DNA of 64,000 bases from positions 7,577,501 through 7,641,500 of the forward strand of contig NZ_BNED01000005.1 in the NCBI RefSeq assembly GCF_016755875.1. The letters are read 5' to 3'. Made by a program: the position numbers and the translations under genes. Of the stretch, positions 24,536-33,167 are shown piece by piece (positions within the stretch are counted from its first letter, which is position 1; each line of letters starts with the position of its first letter). Origin of the DNA: Streptomyces spororaveus. Its GTDB lineage: Bacteria; Actinomycetota; Actinomycetes; Streptomycetales; Streptomycetaceae. The notes beneath the pieces were generated by a model that was not told the origin of the DNA, made no database searches, and was given only the letters and a program-made list of their open reading frames with translations.

Positions 24536-26059
24536 ATGACGGCAGCGCGGGCACTGCGAGCAGTGCGGGACAACACGGTCGACGGACTGGTGCACGACAG
24601 TGCGCGGCGGGTCCCCGACCGCCCGGCCGTTCGCTACCGCGAGCGGAGCTGGACGTACGCCGAGCTGGACGCGGCCGTCACCACGGGCGCCGCCGTGCTG
24701 CGGGAGCGGTACGGGCTGGCCGCCGGGGACCGGGTCGCCACCTTCGCCCACAACTGTGACGCCTACCTGCTCGCCTTCCTCGCCTGCGCCCGGGCCGGGC
24801 TCACCCACGTCCCGGTCAACCAGAACCTCACCGGCGAGGACCTCGCGTACATCCTGGACAACTCGGCGAGCGCCCTGGTCCTCGCCGACCCCGACCTGGC
24901 CGGGCGGATCCCCGACGGCTACCGGGTGCGGCCGCTGCGCGACGCCGCGGACTCCTTCCTGGCGGAGCTGGCCGAGCCGCTGCCCTTCGAAGCCGGCCGG
25001 GATCCGGGCGCACTGGCGCAGCTCCTCTACACCTCGGGGACCACCGCCCTGCCCAAGGGCGCGATGATGACCCACCGGGCACTCGTGCACGAGTACGAGA
25101 GCGCGATCGAGGCCCTGGACCTGGCCGAGGACGACCGGCCCGTCCACTCCCTGCCGCTGTACCACTCGGCGCAGATGCACGTCTTCCTGCTGCCGTACCT
25201 GGCGGTGGGGGCCCGGAACACGATCGTGGACGCGCCGGTCGCGGAGCAGATCTTCGACCTGGTCGAGGCCGGGGAGGCGGACAGCCTGTTCGCCCCGCCG
25301 ACGGTGTGGATCGGCCTGGCCGGTCACCCGGACTTCGCCGCGCGTGAGCTGGGCGCGCTGCGGAAGGCGTACTACGGTGCCTCGATCATGCCGGTTCCGG
25401 TCCTGGAACGCCTGCGCGAGCGGCTGCCCGGGCTCGGTTTCTACAACTGCTTCGGCCAGAGCGAGATCGGCCCGCTGGCGACGGTGCTCGGACCCCTGGA
25501 GCACGAGGGGCGGATGGACTCCTGCGGCAGGCCGGTGCGCCATGTCGAGGCGAAGGTCGTCGACGAGGACGGCAAGGACGTGCCGGACGGTACGGCGGGG
25601 GAGGTGGTCTACCGCTCGCCGCAGCTCTGTCTGGGCTACTGGGACGACCCGGTGGCCACGGAGAAGGCCTTCCGTGACGGCTGGTTCCGCTCGGGCGACC
25701 TCGCGGTGCGTGACGCGCAGGGGTACTTCACGGTCGTGGACCGGGTGAAGGACGTCATCAACTCGGGCGGGGTGCTGGTCGCCTCGCGGCAGGTGGAGGA
25801 CGTGCTCTACACCCACCCGGGCGTGGCCGAGGCGGCGGTGGTCGGGCTGCCCGACGAGCGCTGGATCGAGGCGGTCACGGCGGTGGTGGTCCCGCGCGGG
25901 GAGGTGACGGAGGCGGAGCTGATGACCTACGCGCGGGAGAGGCTCGCCCACTTCAAGGCCCCGAAGCGGGTGCTCTTCGTGGACGCCCTTCCGCGCAATG
26001 CCAGCGGAAAGATCCTCAAGCGGGAACTCCGCGACCGGTTCACGGAGCCCGGCCGCTGA
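24536..26059 (+). CDS. acyl-CoA synthetase (AMP-forming, FadD-like)
   Basis: A 507-residue ANL ligase. The P-loop LYTSGTTALPKGAMMTH is near residues 162-178, the adenylate-binding NCFGQSEIGPL is mid-protein, DGWFRSGDLAVRDAQGYF opens the hinge region, and the catalytic Lys is in NASGKILKREL near the C terminus. A long- or medium-chain substrate is plausible. It is divergent from the secreted acylase, with about 145 bp between the starts. That region contains a degenerate copy of the operator found at the other catabolic promoters of this window. This gene could therefore join the same regulon or be specific to acids released by the acylase. The next gene lies on the opposite strand. Confidence 0.92.
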   Translation: MTAARALRAVRDNTVDGLVHDSARRVPDRPAVRYRERSWTYAELDAAVTTGAAVLRERYGLAAGDRVATFAHNCDAYLLAFLACARAGLTHVPVNQNLTGEDLAYILDNSASALVLADPDLAGRIPDGYRVRPLRDAADSFLAELAEPLPFEAGRDPGALAQLLYTSGTTALPKGAMMTHRALVHEYESAIEALDLAEDDRPVHSLPLYHSAQMHVFLLPYLAVGARNTIVDAPVAEQIFDLVEAGEADSLFAPPTVWIGLAGHPDFAARELGALRKAYYGASIMPVPVLERLRERLPGLGFYNCFGQSEIGPLATVLGPLEHEGRMDSCGRPVRHVEAKVVDEDGKDVPDGTAGEVVYRSPQLCLGYWDDPVATEKAFRDGWFRSGDLAVRDAQGYFTVVDRVKDVINSGGVLVASRQVEDVLYTHPGVAEAAVVGLPDERWIEAVTAVVVPRGEVTEAELMTYARERLAHFKAPKRVLFVDALPRNASGKILKRELRDRFTEPGR

Positions 26060-26099
26060 CACGGCCGCTGACACCCGGCTGGGGGCCCGGTCCGCGCGG

Positions 26100-26954
26100 T
26101 CAGCCGGAGCGTGGTGGGGGTGCGGCGGACTCCTCGGGCGGGAAGAGCCCGCGGCGCCGCAGCCGCCGCAGGGTGAGGTGCTCGTGTACGAGGCGGCCGA
26201 CGAGCGCACCCCCGTAGACCACGAAGCCGACGCCGACCAGCCAGGACTGCACGACGAGCAGGGTGCCGAAGGGGCCGTAGATCACCGCGTTGGAGGCGAT
26301 GAGCGGGGAGAACACCAGCTGCGAGAAGATCCGCAGCCCCAGCAGCCCGAGGCTGGTGGCGACCGCCCCCGGCACCAGCGCGCGCCAGCGGACCCGGCCG
26401 CCGAGCAGCAGGCGCTGCGAGACGATGAAGAACAGGCAGGTGCCGACGAGGTCGCCCAGAGCGCCGAGGACCGTGCCGATGGCGTCGTTCGACGGCGAGG
26501 GGATCCCCACGAGCAGGCCGAGGTAGCAGACGAGCAGGGCGAGCCAGACGACGTGCAGCCACATGGTGTGCCAGCGCGCGGTCGGCAGGTCCCACACCTT
26601 CTCGTAACCGGTCTGCACGGCAGACCCGAAGGTCAGGCCGAACACCGCCAGGGCGGCCAGACCGAACGCGGTGGTCCGCTCCAGCGCCATGTCCGCGGCG
26701 CCGAACAGCATCTCTACCCGGACCCGCGAGGCCTCCGTCACCCCGAGGGCCTGACCCAGCCAGCGGCCGAAGCCCGAGCCGCTCCCGGGCGCGGCGGCCG
26801 CCACGACCACCAGCAGCGGCACCAGGGTGAGGAAGCCGAGGGCCGCGAACCCCATCGCCCGGTGCATCAGCTCCATCTCCCGGCCGCGGCTCCAGGCCAG
26901 CCCGATCTGGGAGCCCTGGAGCCGGTCGTAGAGCTGCCGGACGGTGGAGATCAC
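26100..26954 (-). CDS. YihY/virulence factor BrkB family membrane protein
   Basis: A 284-residue inner-membrane protein with about six hydrophobic helices, matching the YihY/BrkB (formerly RNase BN-associated) family. Typical features are a short amphipathic N terminus, ALGFLTLVPLLVVVAAAAPG as the first helix, WHTMWLHVVWLALLVCYLG in the middle, and a charged C-terminal tail (HLTLRRLRRRGLFPPEE). The family's function is unresolved; proposals include transport. It is not the true RNase BN. It lies between the plus-strand acyl-CoA synthetase and the minus-strand paaK-like gene, 71 bp downstream of the latter. Confidence 0.87.
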   Translation of the reverse strand: MISTVRQLYDRLQGSQIGLAWSRGREMELMHRAMGFAALGFLTLVPLLVVVAAAAPGSGSGFGRWLGQALGVTEASRVRVEMLFGAADMALERTTAFGLAALAVFGLTFGSAVQTGYEKVWDLPTARWHTMWLHVVWLALLVCYLGLLVGIPSPSNDAIGTVLGALGDLVGTCLFFIVSQRLLLGGRVRWRALVPGAVATSLGLLGLRIFSQLVFSPLIASNAVIYGPFGTLLVVQSWLVGVGFVVYGGALVGRLVHEHLTLRRLRRRGLFPPEESAAPPPRSG

Positions 26955-27025
26955 ACCTCATGCACTACCCCCGAGCGCAGGCCCGTTCCCGGAAGCCACC
27001 CCGAAATGGGCCCGAAGGGGTGGTT

Positions 27026-28348
27026 TCAGCCGCCCGGACGCGTGTCCGGGCCGGACCCGCGGAGGTCGACCAATCTCTTGATCTTCCCCACCGAGCGCTC
27101 CAGCGTCTCCGGGTCGACCACTTCGACCCGGACGGAGACCCCGACCCCTTCCTTGACGGCCCGGACCACGGCAGCGGCCGCCTCCTGCCGCCGCCCGGCG
27201 TCCGTCTCCCGGCGCGCCTCCACCCGTACCGTCAGGGCGTCCATCCGGCCCTCCCGGGTCAGCCGCAGCTGGAAGTGGGGTGCCAGGCCCGGCGTCCGCA
27301 GCAGGACCTCCTCGATCTGGGTCGGGTACACGTTCACCCCGCGCAGGATGATCATGTCGTCGCTGCGGCCGGTGATCTTCTCCATCCGCCGGAAGGCCGG
27401 CCGGGCCGTACCGGGCAGCAGCCGCGTCAGGTCCCGGGTGCGGTAGCGGATGATGGGCATGGCTTCCTTGGTGAGGGAGGTGAACACCAGCTCGCCGGGC
27501 TCGCCCTCCGGCAGTACCGCGCCGGTCAGAGGATCCACCACCTCGGGATAGAAGTGGTCCTCCCAGATGTGGAGGCCGTCCTTGGTCTCCGCGAACTCCT
27601 GCGCCACGCCCGGTCCGATGACCTCGGACAGGCCGTATATGTCCACCGCGTCGATGTCGAGCCGTTCCTCGATCTCCCGGCGCATCTCCTCGGTCCACGG
27701 CTCCGCCCCGAAGATTCCCGTCCGCAGCGAGGTGGAGCGCGGGTCGATCCCCTGGCGCTCCATCTCGTCCAGCAGGGTCAGCATGTAGGAAGGGGTGACC
27801 ATGATGACCTCCGGCCGGAAGTCCTCGATGAGCCGGACCTGCCGGTCCGTCATCCCGCCCGACGCGGGCACGACCGTACAGCCGAGGCGCTCCGCGCCGT
27901 AGTGCGCGCCCAGGCCGCCCGTGAACAGTCCGTACCCGTAGGCGATGTGGATGATCTGGCCGGGCCGCCCACCGGCCGCGCGTATGGACCGGGCGACGAC
28001 ATCCGCCCAGGTGGCGAGGTCCCCGTCGGTGTACCCGACGACGGTCGGCCGCCCCGTGGTCCCGCTGGAGGCGTGGATGCGGCGCACCTGCGAGCGCGGT
28101 ACGGCGAACATCCCGAAGGGGTACTGGTCGCGCAGGTCGGCCTTGGTGGTCAGGGGGAACAGGGAGAGGTCGGCGAGGGACCGGCAGTCGTCGGGATGCA
28201 CACCGGCCTTGTCGAAGGCCTGGCGGTAGAACGGCACCTTCTCGTAGGCGCGGCGCAGGGTCGCGCGCAGCCGGGTGAGCTGGAGGGCGGCCAACTCGTC
28301 GCGGCCCAGCCGCTCGCCCTCGTCGTGGAGATCCGCGTACACCGCCAT
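27026..28348 (-). CDS. paaK: phenylacetate-CoA ligase
   Basis: A 440-residue ANL ligase of the PaaK type, which converts phenylacetate to phenylacetyl-CoA with ATP. The family-specific P-loop SSGTTGRPTVVGYTDGD is near residues 91-107. The motif GIFGAEPWTEEMRREIEERL, DIYGLSEVIGPGVA and the C-terminal MIILRGVNVYPTQIEEVLL are all PaaK signatures. The start at 28348 has GAGGTGA at good spacing. No paaABCDE epoxidase genes follow in this window, so the ligase is detached from its usual pathway. A PaaR-like palindrome (28373-28386) sits 25 bp upstream of the start. That suggests induction by phenylacetyl-CoA. Confidence 0.93.
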   Translation of the reverse strand: MAVYADLHDEGERLGRDELAALQLTRLRATLRRAYEKVPFYRQAFDKAGVHPDDCRSLADLSLFPLTTKADLRDQYPFGMFAVPRSQVRRIHASSGTTGRPTVVGYTDGDLATWADVVARSIRAAGGRPGQIIHIAYGYGLFTGGLGAHYGAERLGCTVVPASGGMTDRQVRLIEDFRPEVIMVTPSYMLTLLDEMERQGIDPRSTSLRTGIFGAEPWTEEMRREIEERLDIDAVDIYGLSEVIGPGVAQEFAETKDGLHIWEDHFYPEVVDPLTGAVLPEGEPGELVFTSLTKEAMPIIRYRTRDLTRLLPGTARPAFRRMEKITGRSDDMIILRGVNVYPTQIEEVLLRTPGLAPHFQLRLTREGRMDALTVRVEARRETDAGRRQEAAAAVVRAVKEGVGVSVRVEVVDPETLERSVGKIKRLVDLRGSGPDTRPGG

Positions 28349-28372
28349 GCCGTCACCTCAACATGAGAACCG

Positions 28373-28386
28373 ACCGATCATTCGGT
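28373..28386. promoter_or_regulatory. PaaR-like operator upstream of paaK
   Basis: ACCGATCATTCGGT is an inverted repeat (ACCGA-N4-TCGGT) preceded by a further ACCG. It fits, with one core change, the ACCGNNCGNNCGGT core that I recall for TetR-type PaaR repressors of actinobacterial phenylacetate genes. No paaR gene is visible in the window. Confidence 0.55.
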
Positions 28387-28464
28387 AGATTGCCAGGAAG
28401 CCGCAGGTTAAATCAATGACTCGAACGAGTGATCGTCTGTTGTGATGGCCTGGGGGACCTCGGC

Positions 28465-28695
28465 GGGCCGGCCGCCGGGCGCCTTCTGATCCTCCTCGAC
28501 CTGCGCGGCACGGGCGACTCGGCGCCGCCGGCCGACGAGTCGGCGTACCGCGTCGACCGCCAGGGAGGACCGGCTCGCCGCGCTGTTCCCGCGGGGTTCG
28601 GTCGACGTCCAGCCCCGAGCGGGCCACTTCCCGTGGCCGGACGACGCGGCCTGGTTCGCGGCCCGCGTGGAGCGGTTCCTGGCGGCGGGGGTCTG
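28465..28695 (+). pseudogene. alpha/beta hydrolase remnant with large internal deletion
   Basis: One frame reads GRLLILLDLRGTGDS followed by ESAYRVDR, the N-terminal region of a proline-iminopeptidase-like alpha/beta hydrolase. After about base 28560 the adjacent frame reads REDRLAALFPRGS, then VDVQPRAGHFPWPDDAAWF and ARVERFLAAG, the C-terminal region with its catalytic-type GHFP. The roughly 200 residues that should lie between them, including the nucleophile elbow, are absent, and the frames differ. This is a clear deletion remnant. It fills most of the 462-bp gap between paaK and the next gene; the remainder is promoter DNA. Confidence 0.8.
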
Positions 28696-28810
28696 GGGGC
28701 GGGGGCCTGACGGCGCGATGCGGCGGGGGCTCGTCGGGCGGTGGTTCGTCAAGATCGGCGGGATGGCAGACTGGCCGGCCGTACCGCGAATCGGGAGGAT
28801 TGACATCATC

Positions 28811-29332
28811 GTGCGACGGATACTGGTGCTCATAGCCGTGGCGTCCCTGGCCTTGACGGCACTGGCGGCGGCCGTGGCGGCCGTCGGCGCGTTCTTGCTG
28901 CGGGACCTCGGCCCGCTGCCCCCGCGATACTCGGGTCCGCCGCTGCCCCGCGAAGCGGTGGTGTCGGAGATGACCTCGATCCTGGCGGCGGAGGGCATCA
29001 CGGTGGAGCGGGAACCCTCCGGGAATCTGGGCAGGTGCCACGAACGGCTCTCAGGGTTCCACGCGCCGGAGACGGTGGACGCCGCCATGAAGGCGGCCCT
29101 CGCGCGGGCCCGTTCCGAGTACGGCTGGCAGACCGGACCCGACACCGGCGGGACATCGGTGACCCTGACGAAGAACAACTGGACGGCCCTGGCCGGCTTC
29201 GCGGGTGACCCGGCGTCGGGTCTGCAGGCACCGGTGCTCATCTCGCTGATGTGCGTGGACGGCGACGACGCCTCCACCGCCCCCGCCGCACCTTCCGCCC
29301 CGGCCCTCACACCCGCACCCGCGCCGTCCTGA
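28811..29332 (+). CDS. hypothetical protein with N-terminal membrane anchor or signal
   Basis: A 173-residue protein of unknown function. A hydrophobic segment (LVLIAVASLALTALAAAVAA) begins about five residues in and would act as a signal sequence or membrane anchor. The rest is soluble and ends in an Ala/Pro-rich tail. One internal region (NLGRCHERLSGFHAPETV) contains a Cys, and another (VLISLMCVDG) a second Cys, which could pair outside the membrane. The GTG at 28811 has GGGAGGA about 11 nt upstream; an in-frame ATG at 28763 would extend into remnant sequence. I do not recognise the family. Confidence 0.7.
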   Translation: MRRILVLIAVASLALTALAAAVAAVGAFLLRDLGPLPPRYSGPPLPREAVVSEMTSILAAEGITVEREPSGNLGRCHERLSGFHAPETVDAAMKAALARARSEYGWQTGPDTGGTSVTLTKNNWTALAGFAGDPASGLQAPVLISLMCVDGDDASTAPAAPSAPALTPAPAPS

Positions 29333-29336
29333 GCGA

Positions 29337-29358
29337 ACACCGGGCGTACGCCCCGTGT
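29337..29358. terminator. short palindrome between convergent genes
   Basis: An imperfect 22-bp palindrome (outer arms ACAC/GTGT, core GGGCGTACGCCC, one mismatched pair) fills the 28-bp gap between the hypothetical gene and the FadD19-like gene. It could act as a weak bidirectional terminator. Confidence 0.4.
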
Positions 29359-29360
29359 GA

Positions 29361-30989
29361 TCAGGCCGTGTCCGCCTCCGTCGCCACCGCCTTCGCCCAG
29401 CGGTAGTCCGCCTTGCCGCTCGGGGAACGCTGGATCGCGGGCGCGATGACCAGCTGGCGCGGGATCTTGTAGCCCGCCAGCCTCGTGCGGCAGTGGCTCT
29501 GGATCTGGTCCAGCGACGGCGCCTGCGCGCCCTCCCGGACCTGGACCACGGCGGCCACATGGCTGCCCCACGTCGGGTCCGGGACCCCTGCCACCAGGGC
29601 GTCGTACACGTCGGGGTGGGACTTCAGGGCCTGCTCGACCTCTTCCGGATACACCTTCTCGCCGCCCGTGTTGATGCACTGCGAGCCGCGGCCGAGCACC
29701 GTGACGATGCCCTGCTCGTCGACGGTCGCCATGTCGCCGAGCAGCACCCAGCGCTCCGAGCCCTTCTGGAAGAAGGTCTCGGCGGTCTTCCCCGGGTCGT
29801 TGTAGTAGCCGAGCGGGACGTGTCCGCGCTGGGCGAGGCGGCCCGGCTCGCCCACCGCCACCGGCTCGTGCGTCACCGGGTCCACCACCTGCGTACGGTC
29901 GTTGACCTCCAGCCGGAAGCCCTTCTCCGGGCCGGAGTCGTCCGTCGCCCGGCCGTTGGAACCGGACTCGGAGGAACCGAAGTTGTTCAGGAGCAGCACG
30001 TTCGGCACCAGCCGCTGGAACTCGGCGCGCACCGTGTCCGACATGATCGCGCCGGACGAGGAGACGCTGAACAGCGAGGACAGGTCCGTGCCCTTGAGCG
30101 GTCCGTTCAGGGCGTCGATCAGCGGCCTCAGCATCGCGTCGCCGACCAGCGACACGCTGGAGACCTTCTCCTTCTCGATCGTACGGAGCACTTCCTCGGG
30201 CGCGTACTTCCGGTGGATGACCACCCGCTGGCCGTAGTTGAAGGCGATGAACGAGGTGAGCGTCGACGTGCCGTGCATCAGCGGGGGCGCCGGGAAGAAG
30301 GTGAGCCCGGCGCCGCGCGCCGCGACCCGCTCGGCCAGCTCCTCCGGCCGCTTCACCGGCTCGCCCGAGGGCTCGCCGCCGAACAGCCCGGCGAAGAAGA
30401 GGTCCTCGGCCCGCCACATCACGCCCTTGGGCATGCCCGTCGTCCCGCCGGTGTAGATGATGAACAGGTCGTCGGGGCTGCGCGGCGGGAATCCGCGCCC
30501 GGGCGCTCCGGCCGCCTCCGCGTCCGCGTACGGGACGGGCGCGATCGATGGCTCGGGGGCGCCCCCGGGGGCCTGACCGACGCGGATCAGGTGCCGGAGC
30601 CCCGGCGTCTGCGGGAGCGCGGCCGCGACCCGCCCGGTGAACTCGCCCTCGAAGACGAGGGCGGCGAGATCGGCGTCGTTGTAGAGGTAGACCAGCTCCT
30701 CCTCCACATACCGGTAGTTGACGTTCACCGGCACCAGCCGGGCCTTCAGGCAGGCCAGCACCGTCTGCAGGTACTCGATCCCGTTGTAGAGGTGCAGGCC
30801 CAGGTGCTCGCCGGCCTCCAGGCCGCTGTCCAGCAGGTGGTGGGCGATCCGGTTCGCCGCCGTGTCGAGCTCCGCGTACGTCAGGCGGCGCTCGGCGCCG
30901 GTCCCGGGGTGGTCCACGTACACGAGGGCCTCACGGTCCGGGACCACGTCCACGACCGACTCGAACAGGTCGGCAAGGTTGTACTCCAC
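29361..30989 (-). CDS. acyl-CoA synthetase, FadD19-like (steroid side-chain acid ligase)
   Basis: A 542-residue ANL ligase with features of the FadD19/FadD17 group: an N terminus NLADLFESVVDVVPDREALV, a modified P-loop IYTGGTTGMPKGVMWRAED near residues 177-195, SLFSVSSSGAIMSDTVRAEF, FGSSESGSNGRA, and the C-terminal RSPSGKADYRWAK. Mycobacterial FadD19 ligates CoA to the C26 acid of cholest-4-en-3-one side chains. As in the mycobacterial locus (fadD19 Rv3515c and echA19 Rv3516, from memory), this gene is divergent from an EchA19-like hydratase. The operator-like palindrome at 31107 lies between them. Steroid specificity is inferred from family and synteny. Confidence 0.88.
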   Translation of the reverse strand: MEYNLADLFESVVDVVPDREALVYVDHPGTGAERRLTYAELDTAANRIAHHLLDSGLEAGEHLGLHLYNGIEYLQTVLACLKARLVPVNVNYRYVEEELVYLYNDADLAALVFEGEFTGRVAAALPQTPGLRHLIRVGQAPGGAPEPSIAPVPYADAEAAGAPGRGFPPRSPDDLFIIYTGGTTGMPKGVMWRAEDLFFAGLFGGEPSGEPVKRPEELAERVAARGAGLTFFPAPPLMHGTSTLTSFIAFNYGQRVVIHRKYAPEEVLRTIEKEKVSSVSLVGDAMLRPLIDALNGPLKGTDLSSLFSVSSSGAIMSDTVRAEFQRLVPNVLLLNNFGSSESGSNGRATDDSGPEKGFRLEVNDRTQVVDPVTHEPVAVGEPGRLAQRGHVPLGYYNDPGKTAETFFQKGSERWVLLGDMATVDEQGIVTVLGRGSQCINTGGEKVYPEEVEQALKSHPDVYDALVAGVPDPTWGSHVAAVVQVREGAQAPSLDQIQSHCRTRLAGYKIPRQLVIAPAIQRSPSGKADYRWAKAVATEADTA

Positions 30990-31106
30990 CGTTCCTCCTG
31001 ACCCCGGATGTTCCCGATGTTCACGATGACTGGCCCCGTGGCCGGCCTGCTCCGGCGGTCATTAGAGCGCCGGGGACGGCAACTGGGAAGGGCACCGTCC
31101 AAGAAA

Positions 31107-31123
31107 TCTGACTGAGTGTCAGA
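31107..31123. promoter_or_regulatory. TCTGA-N7-TCAGA palindrome (site 2 of a shared operator)
   Basis: TCTGACTGAGTGTCAGA is a perfect inverted repeat (TCTGAC-N5-GTCAGA) in A-rich flanks. It lies between the divergent FadD19-like gene (start 30989) and EchA19-like gene (start 31188). The same TCTGA-N7-TCAGA layout recurs at 17578 and 42757. Confidence 0.78.
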
Positions 31124-31187
31124 AAACTATTGAACTGCACCCTCCCCTACTGCAACCTGTTCTAGGTCTTGAGACGGGAGGACGGCA

Positions 31188-31988
31188 ATGGGTGGGACGG
31201 AACACCTGAGCGTGGACCGGCACGGCGCCACGCTGGTGCTCACCATGAACAGGCCCGAGGCGAAGAACGCGCTCTCGCTGCCGCTGCTGGTGGGCCTGTA
31301 CGACGGCTGGCTGGAGGCGGACGCCGACGACGGGATCCGCTCGGTGGTCCTCACCGGCGCGGGCGGGGACTTCTGCGCCGGGATGGACCTCAAGGCCCTG
31401 GCCGGGAAGGGAATGGCGGGCGACCAGTACCGGGACCGCCTCAAGGCCGACCCCGACCTGCACTGGAAGGCGATGCTGCGCCACCACCGGCCGCGCAAGC
31501 CGGTGATCGCGGCGGTGGAGGGGTACTGCGTGGCGGGCGGGACGGAGATCCTGCAGGGCACGGACATCCGGGTGGCGGGCGAGGGTGCGACCTTCGGGCT
31601 GTTCGAGGTCAAGCGCGGGCTCTTCCCGATCGGCGGCTCCACGGTGCGGCTGCCGCGCCAGATCCCGCGGACGCACGCCCTGGAGATGCTGCTGACCGGC
31701 CGCCCGTACTCCGCCGCCGAGGCCGAGCGGATCGGGCTGGTCGGGCGGGTGGTGCCGGACGGTACGGCGCTGGCGGCGGCGCTGGAGATCGCGGAGCGGA
31801 TCAACGCGTGCGGGCCGCTGGCGGTGGAGGCGGTCAAGGCGTCGGTCTACGAGACCGCCGAGATGACGGAGCGGGAGGGGCTGGCGTCGGAGTTGCTGCG
31901 GGGGTGGCCGATCTTCGACACCGCCGATGCGAAGGAGGGGGCGCGGGCCTTTGCCGAGAAGCGGCCCGCGGTGTATCGGCGCGAGTAG
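31188..31988 (+). CDS. crotonase/enoyl-CoA hydratase, EchA19-like
   Basis: A 266-residue crotonase. The oxyanion-hole segments are DFCAGMDLKA (residues 61-70) and GYCVAGGTEILQG. Glu120 and Glu140 (in FGLFEVKRGLFP) occupy the two catalytic glutamate positions of rat enoyl-CoA hydratase, so a hydratase activity is expected. The CAGMDLKA wording resembles mycobacterial EchA19, which hydrates the steroid side-chain enoyl-CoA. The gene is divergent from the FadD19-like ligase across the shared palindrome. A 216-bp gap with tandem repeats separates it from the DUF35-thiolase operon. Confidence 0.9.
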   Translation: MGGTEHLSVDRHGATLVLTMNRPEAKNALSLPLLVGLYDGWLEADADDGIRSVVLTGAGGDFCAGMDLKALAGKGMAGDQYRDRLKADPDLHWKAMLRHHRPRKPVIAAVEGYCVAGGTEILQGTDIRVAGEGATFGLFEVKRGLFPIGGSTVRLPRQIPRTHALEMLLTGRPYSAAEAERIGLVGRVVPDGTALAAALEIAERINACGPLAVEAVKASVYETAEMTEREGLASELLRGWPIFDTADAKEGARAFAEKRPAVYRRE

Positions 31989-32063
31989 TAGGGGCCGGGC
32001 TGCCCGTGTCGTGCCGTGCCGTGCCGGTGCCGTGCCGGTGCCCTGCCGGGTGCGGCGCCGTTG

Positions 32064-32175
32064 CCGGGGGCGCTGCCCCCGGACCCCCGCGCCTCAAACG
32101 CCGACGGGGCTGAGATAGCGCCTCAAGCGTCGGCGGGCCTGAGAAGGCGCCTCAAGCGTCGGCGGGGCTGACATC
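32064..32175. repeat. hairpin followed by three 29-bp tandem repeats
   Basis: A hairpin CCGGGGG-CGCTG-CCCCCGG (32064-32082) is followed by units starting at 32089, 32118 and 32147. Each reads GCGCCTCAA, then (A/G)CG(C/T)CG, then the GGGGCTGA type, with a 29-bp period. The first part resembles a GC-rich hairpin sequence very common after genes in Streptomyces; the triplication is unusual. Just upstream (about 32010-32055) is an irregular GTGCC-rich simple repeat. It probably terminates the echA19-like transcript. Confidence 0.7.
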
Positions 32176-32204
32176 AACCGAATCGATCGCATCGGAGAGC
32201 CACC

Positions 32205-33167
32205 ATGACAGCTGCCCCCCCACCGGAGGTGCTCCGTGCGCCCCTCGTCGTCGAGTTTCCCTTCACCCGGTCCCTCGGGCCCGTCCAGAGCGCCTTCCTC
32301 ACCGGACTGCGCGAGCGCACCGTCCTCGGGGTGAAGACCTCCGACGGCAAGGTGATGGTCCCGCCCGTCGAGTACGACCCCGTCACCGCCGAGGAGATCC
32401 GCGAGCTCGTCGAGGTCGCCGCCACCGGTACCGTCACCACCTGGGCGTGGAACGACCGCCCCCGCCCCCAACAGCCCCTGGACACCCCCTTCGCCTGGGT
32501 GCTGGTCACCCTCGACGGCGCGGACACGGCCCTCCTGCACGCCCTCGACGCGCCCGGCCCCGACGACGTCCGCACCGGCATGCGCGTGCGCGTCCGCTGG
32601 GCCGCCGAACGCACCGGCGCCATCACCGACATCGCCTGCTTCGAGCCGTGCGACGACGGCCCCGCGGGCGGGGAGCCCGTCCCGCACGACGGGGGGTTCG
32701 CCGACGCCGTCACCGGCATCGTCGCCGAGGCCCGCCTCGACTACGTCTACAGCCCCGGCCGAGCCCAGACCGCGTACATCAACGCCCTCTCCGAACGGCG
32801 GACCGTCGGCGAGCGCTGCCCCTCCTGCCACAAGGTGTACGTCCCGCCGCGCGGCGCCTGCCCCACCTGCGGGGTGGCCACCACGGACCAGGTCGAGGTC
32901 GGCCCGGCGGGCACGGTCACCACCTACTGCATCGTCAACATCAAGGCCAAGAACCTCGACATCGAAGTCCCCTACGTCTACGCCCACATCGCCCTCGACG
33001 GCGCGGGCCTCGCCCTCCACGGCCGGATCGGCGGCATCCCCTACGACCAGGTCCGCATGGGCCTGCGCGTCGAGCCCGTCTGGACCGAGGGCGGCCGCTA
33101 CCCCGACCACTACCGCCCCACCGGCGAACCGGACGCGGACTACGACGCGTACAAGGAGCTCATCTGA
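32205..33167 (+). CDS. OB-fold/DUF35 acyl-CoA-binding-type protein (Rv3521-like)
   Basis: A 320-residue protein. A DUF35 rubredoxin-like zinc ribbon (RCPSCHKVYVPPRGACPTCG) lies near residues 205-224, followed by an OB fold (AGTVTTYCIVNIKAKNL, YAHIALDGAGLALHGRIGG). The N-terminal half holds another DUF35-like region (GVKTSDGKVMVPPVEYD). Such proteins partner thiolase-like aldolases: in steroid side-chain catabolism the DUF35 subunit is required for retro-aldol cleavage by Ltp enzymes. The two thiolase genes follow with a 1-bp overlap (TGATG) and then a 4-bp overlap. The order DUF35, Ltp4-like, Ltp3-like is the same as Rv3521-Rv3523. Confidence 0.88.
   Translation: MTAAPPPEVLRAPLVVEFPFTRSLGPVQSAFLTGLRERTVLGVKTSDGKVMVPPVEYDPVTAEEIRELVEVAATGTVTTWAWNDRPRPQQPLDTPFAWVLVTLDGADTALLHALDAPGPDDVRTGMRVRVRWAAERTGAITDIACFEPCDDGPAGGEPVPHDGGFADAVTGIVAEARLDYVYSPGRAQTAYINALSERRTVGERCPSCHKVYVPPRGACPTCGVATTDQVEVGPAGTVTTYCIVNIKAKNLDIEVPYVYAHIALDGAGLALHGRIGGIPYDQVRMGLRVEPVWTEGGRYPDHYRPTGEPDADYDAYKELI

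Noticed and set aside
26045..26075. Short duplication CGGCCGCTGACA at the end of an acyl-CoA synthetase gene
   Set aside because: It is a 12-13-bp tandem copy around the stop codon, consistent with simple slippage and of no evident function.
32064..32175. A CRISPR-like array
   Set aside because: The 29-bp units are directly adjacent with no unique spacers and no cas genes are present; it is a simple tandem repeat.
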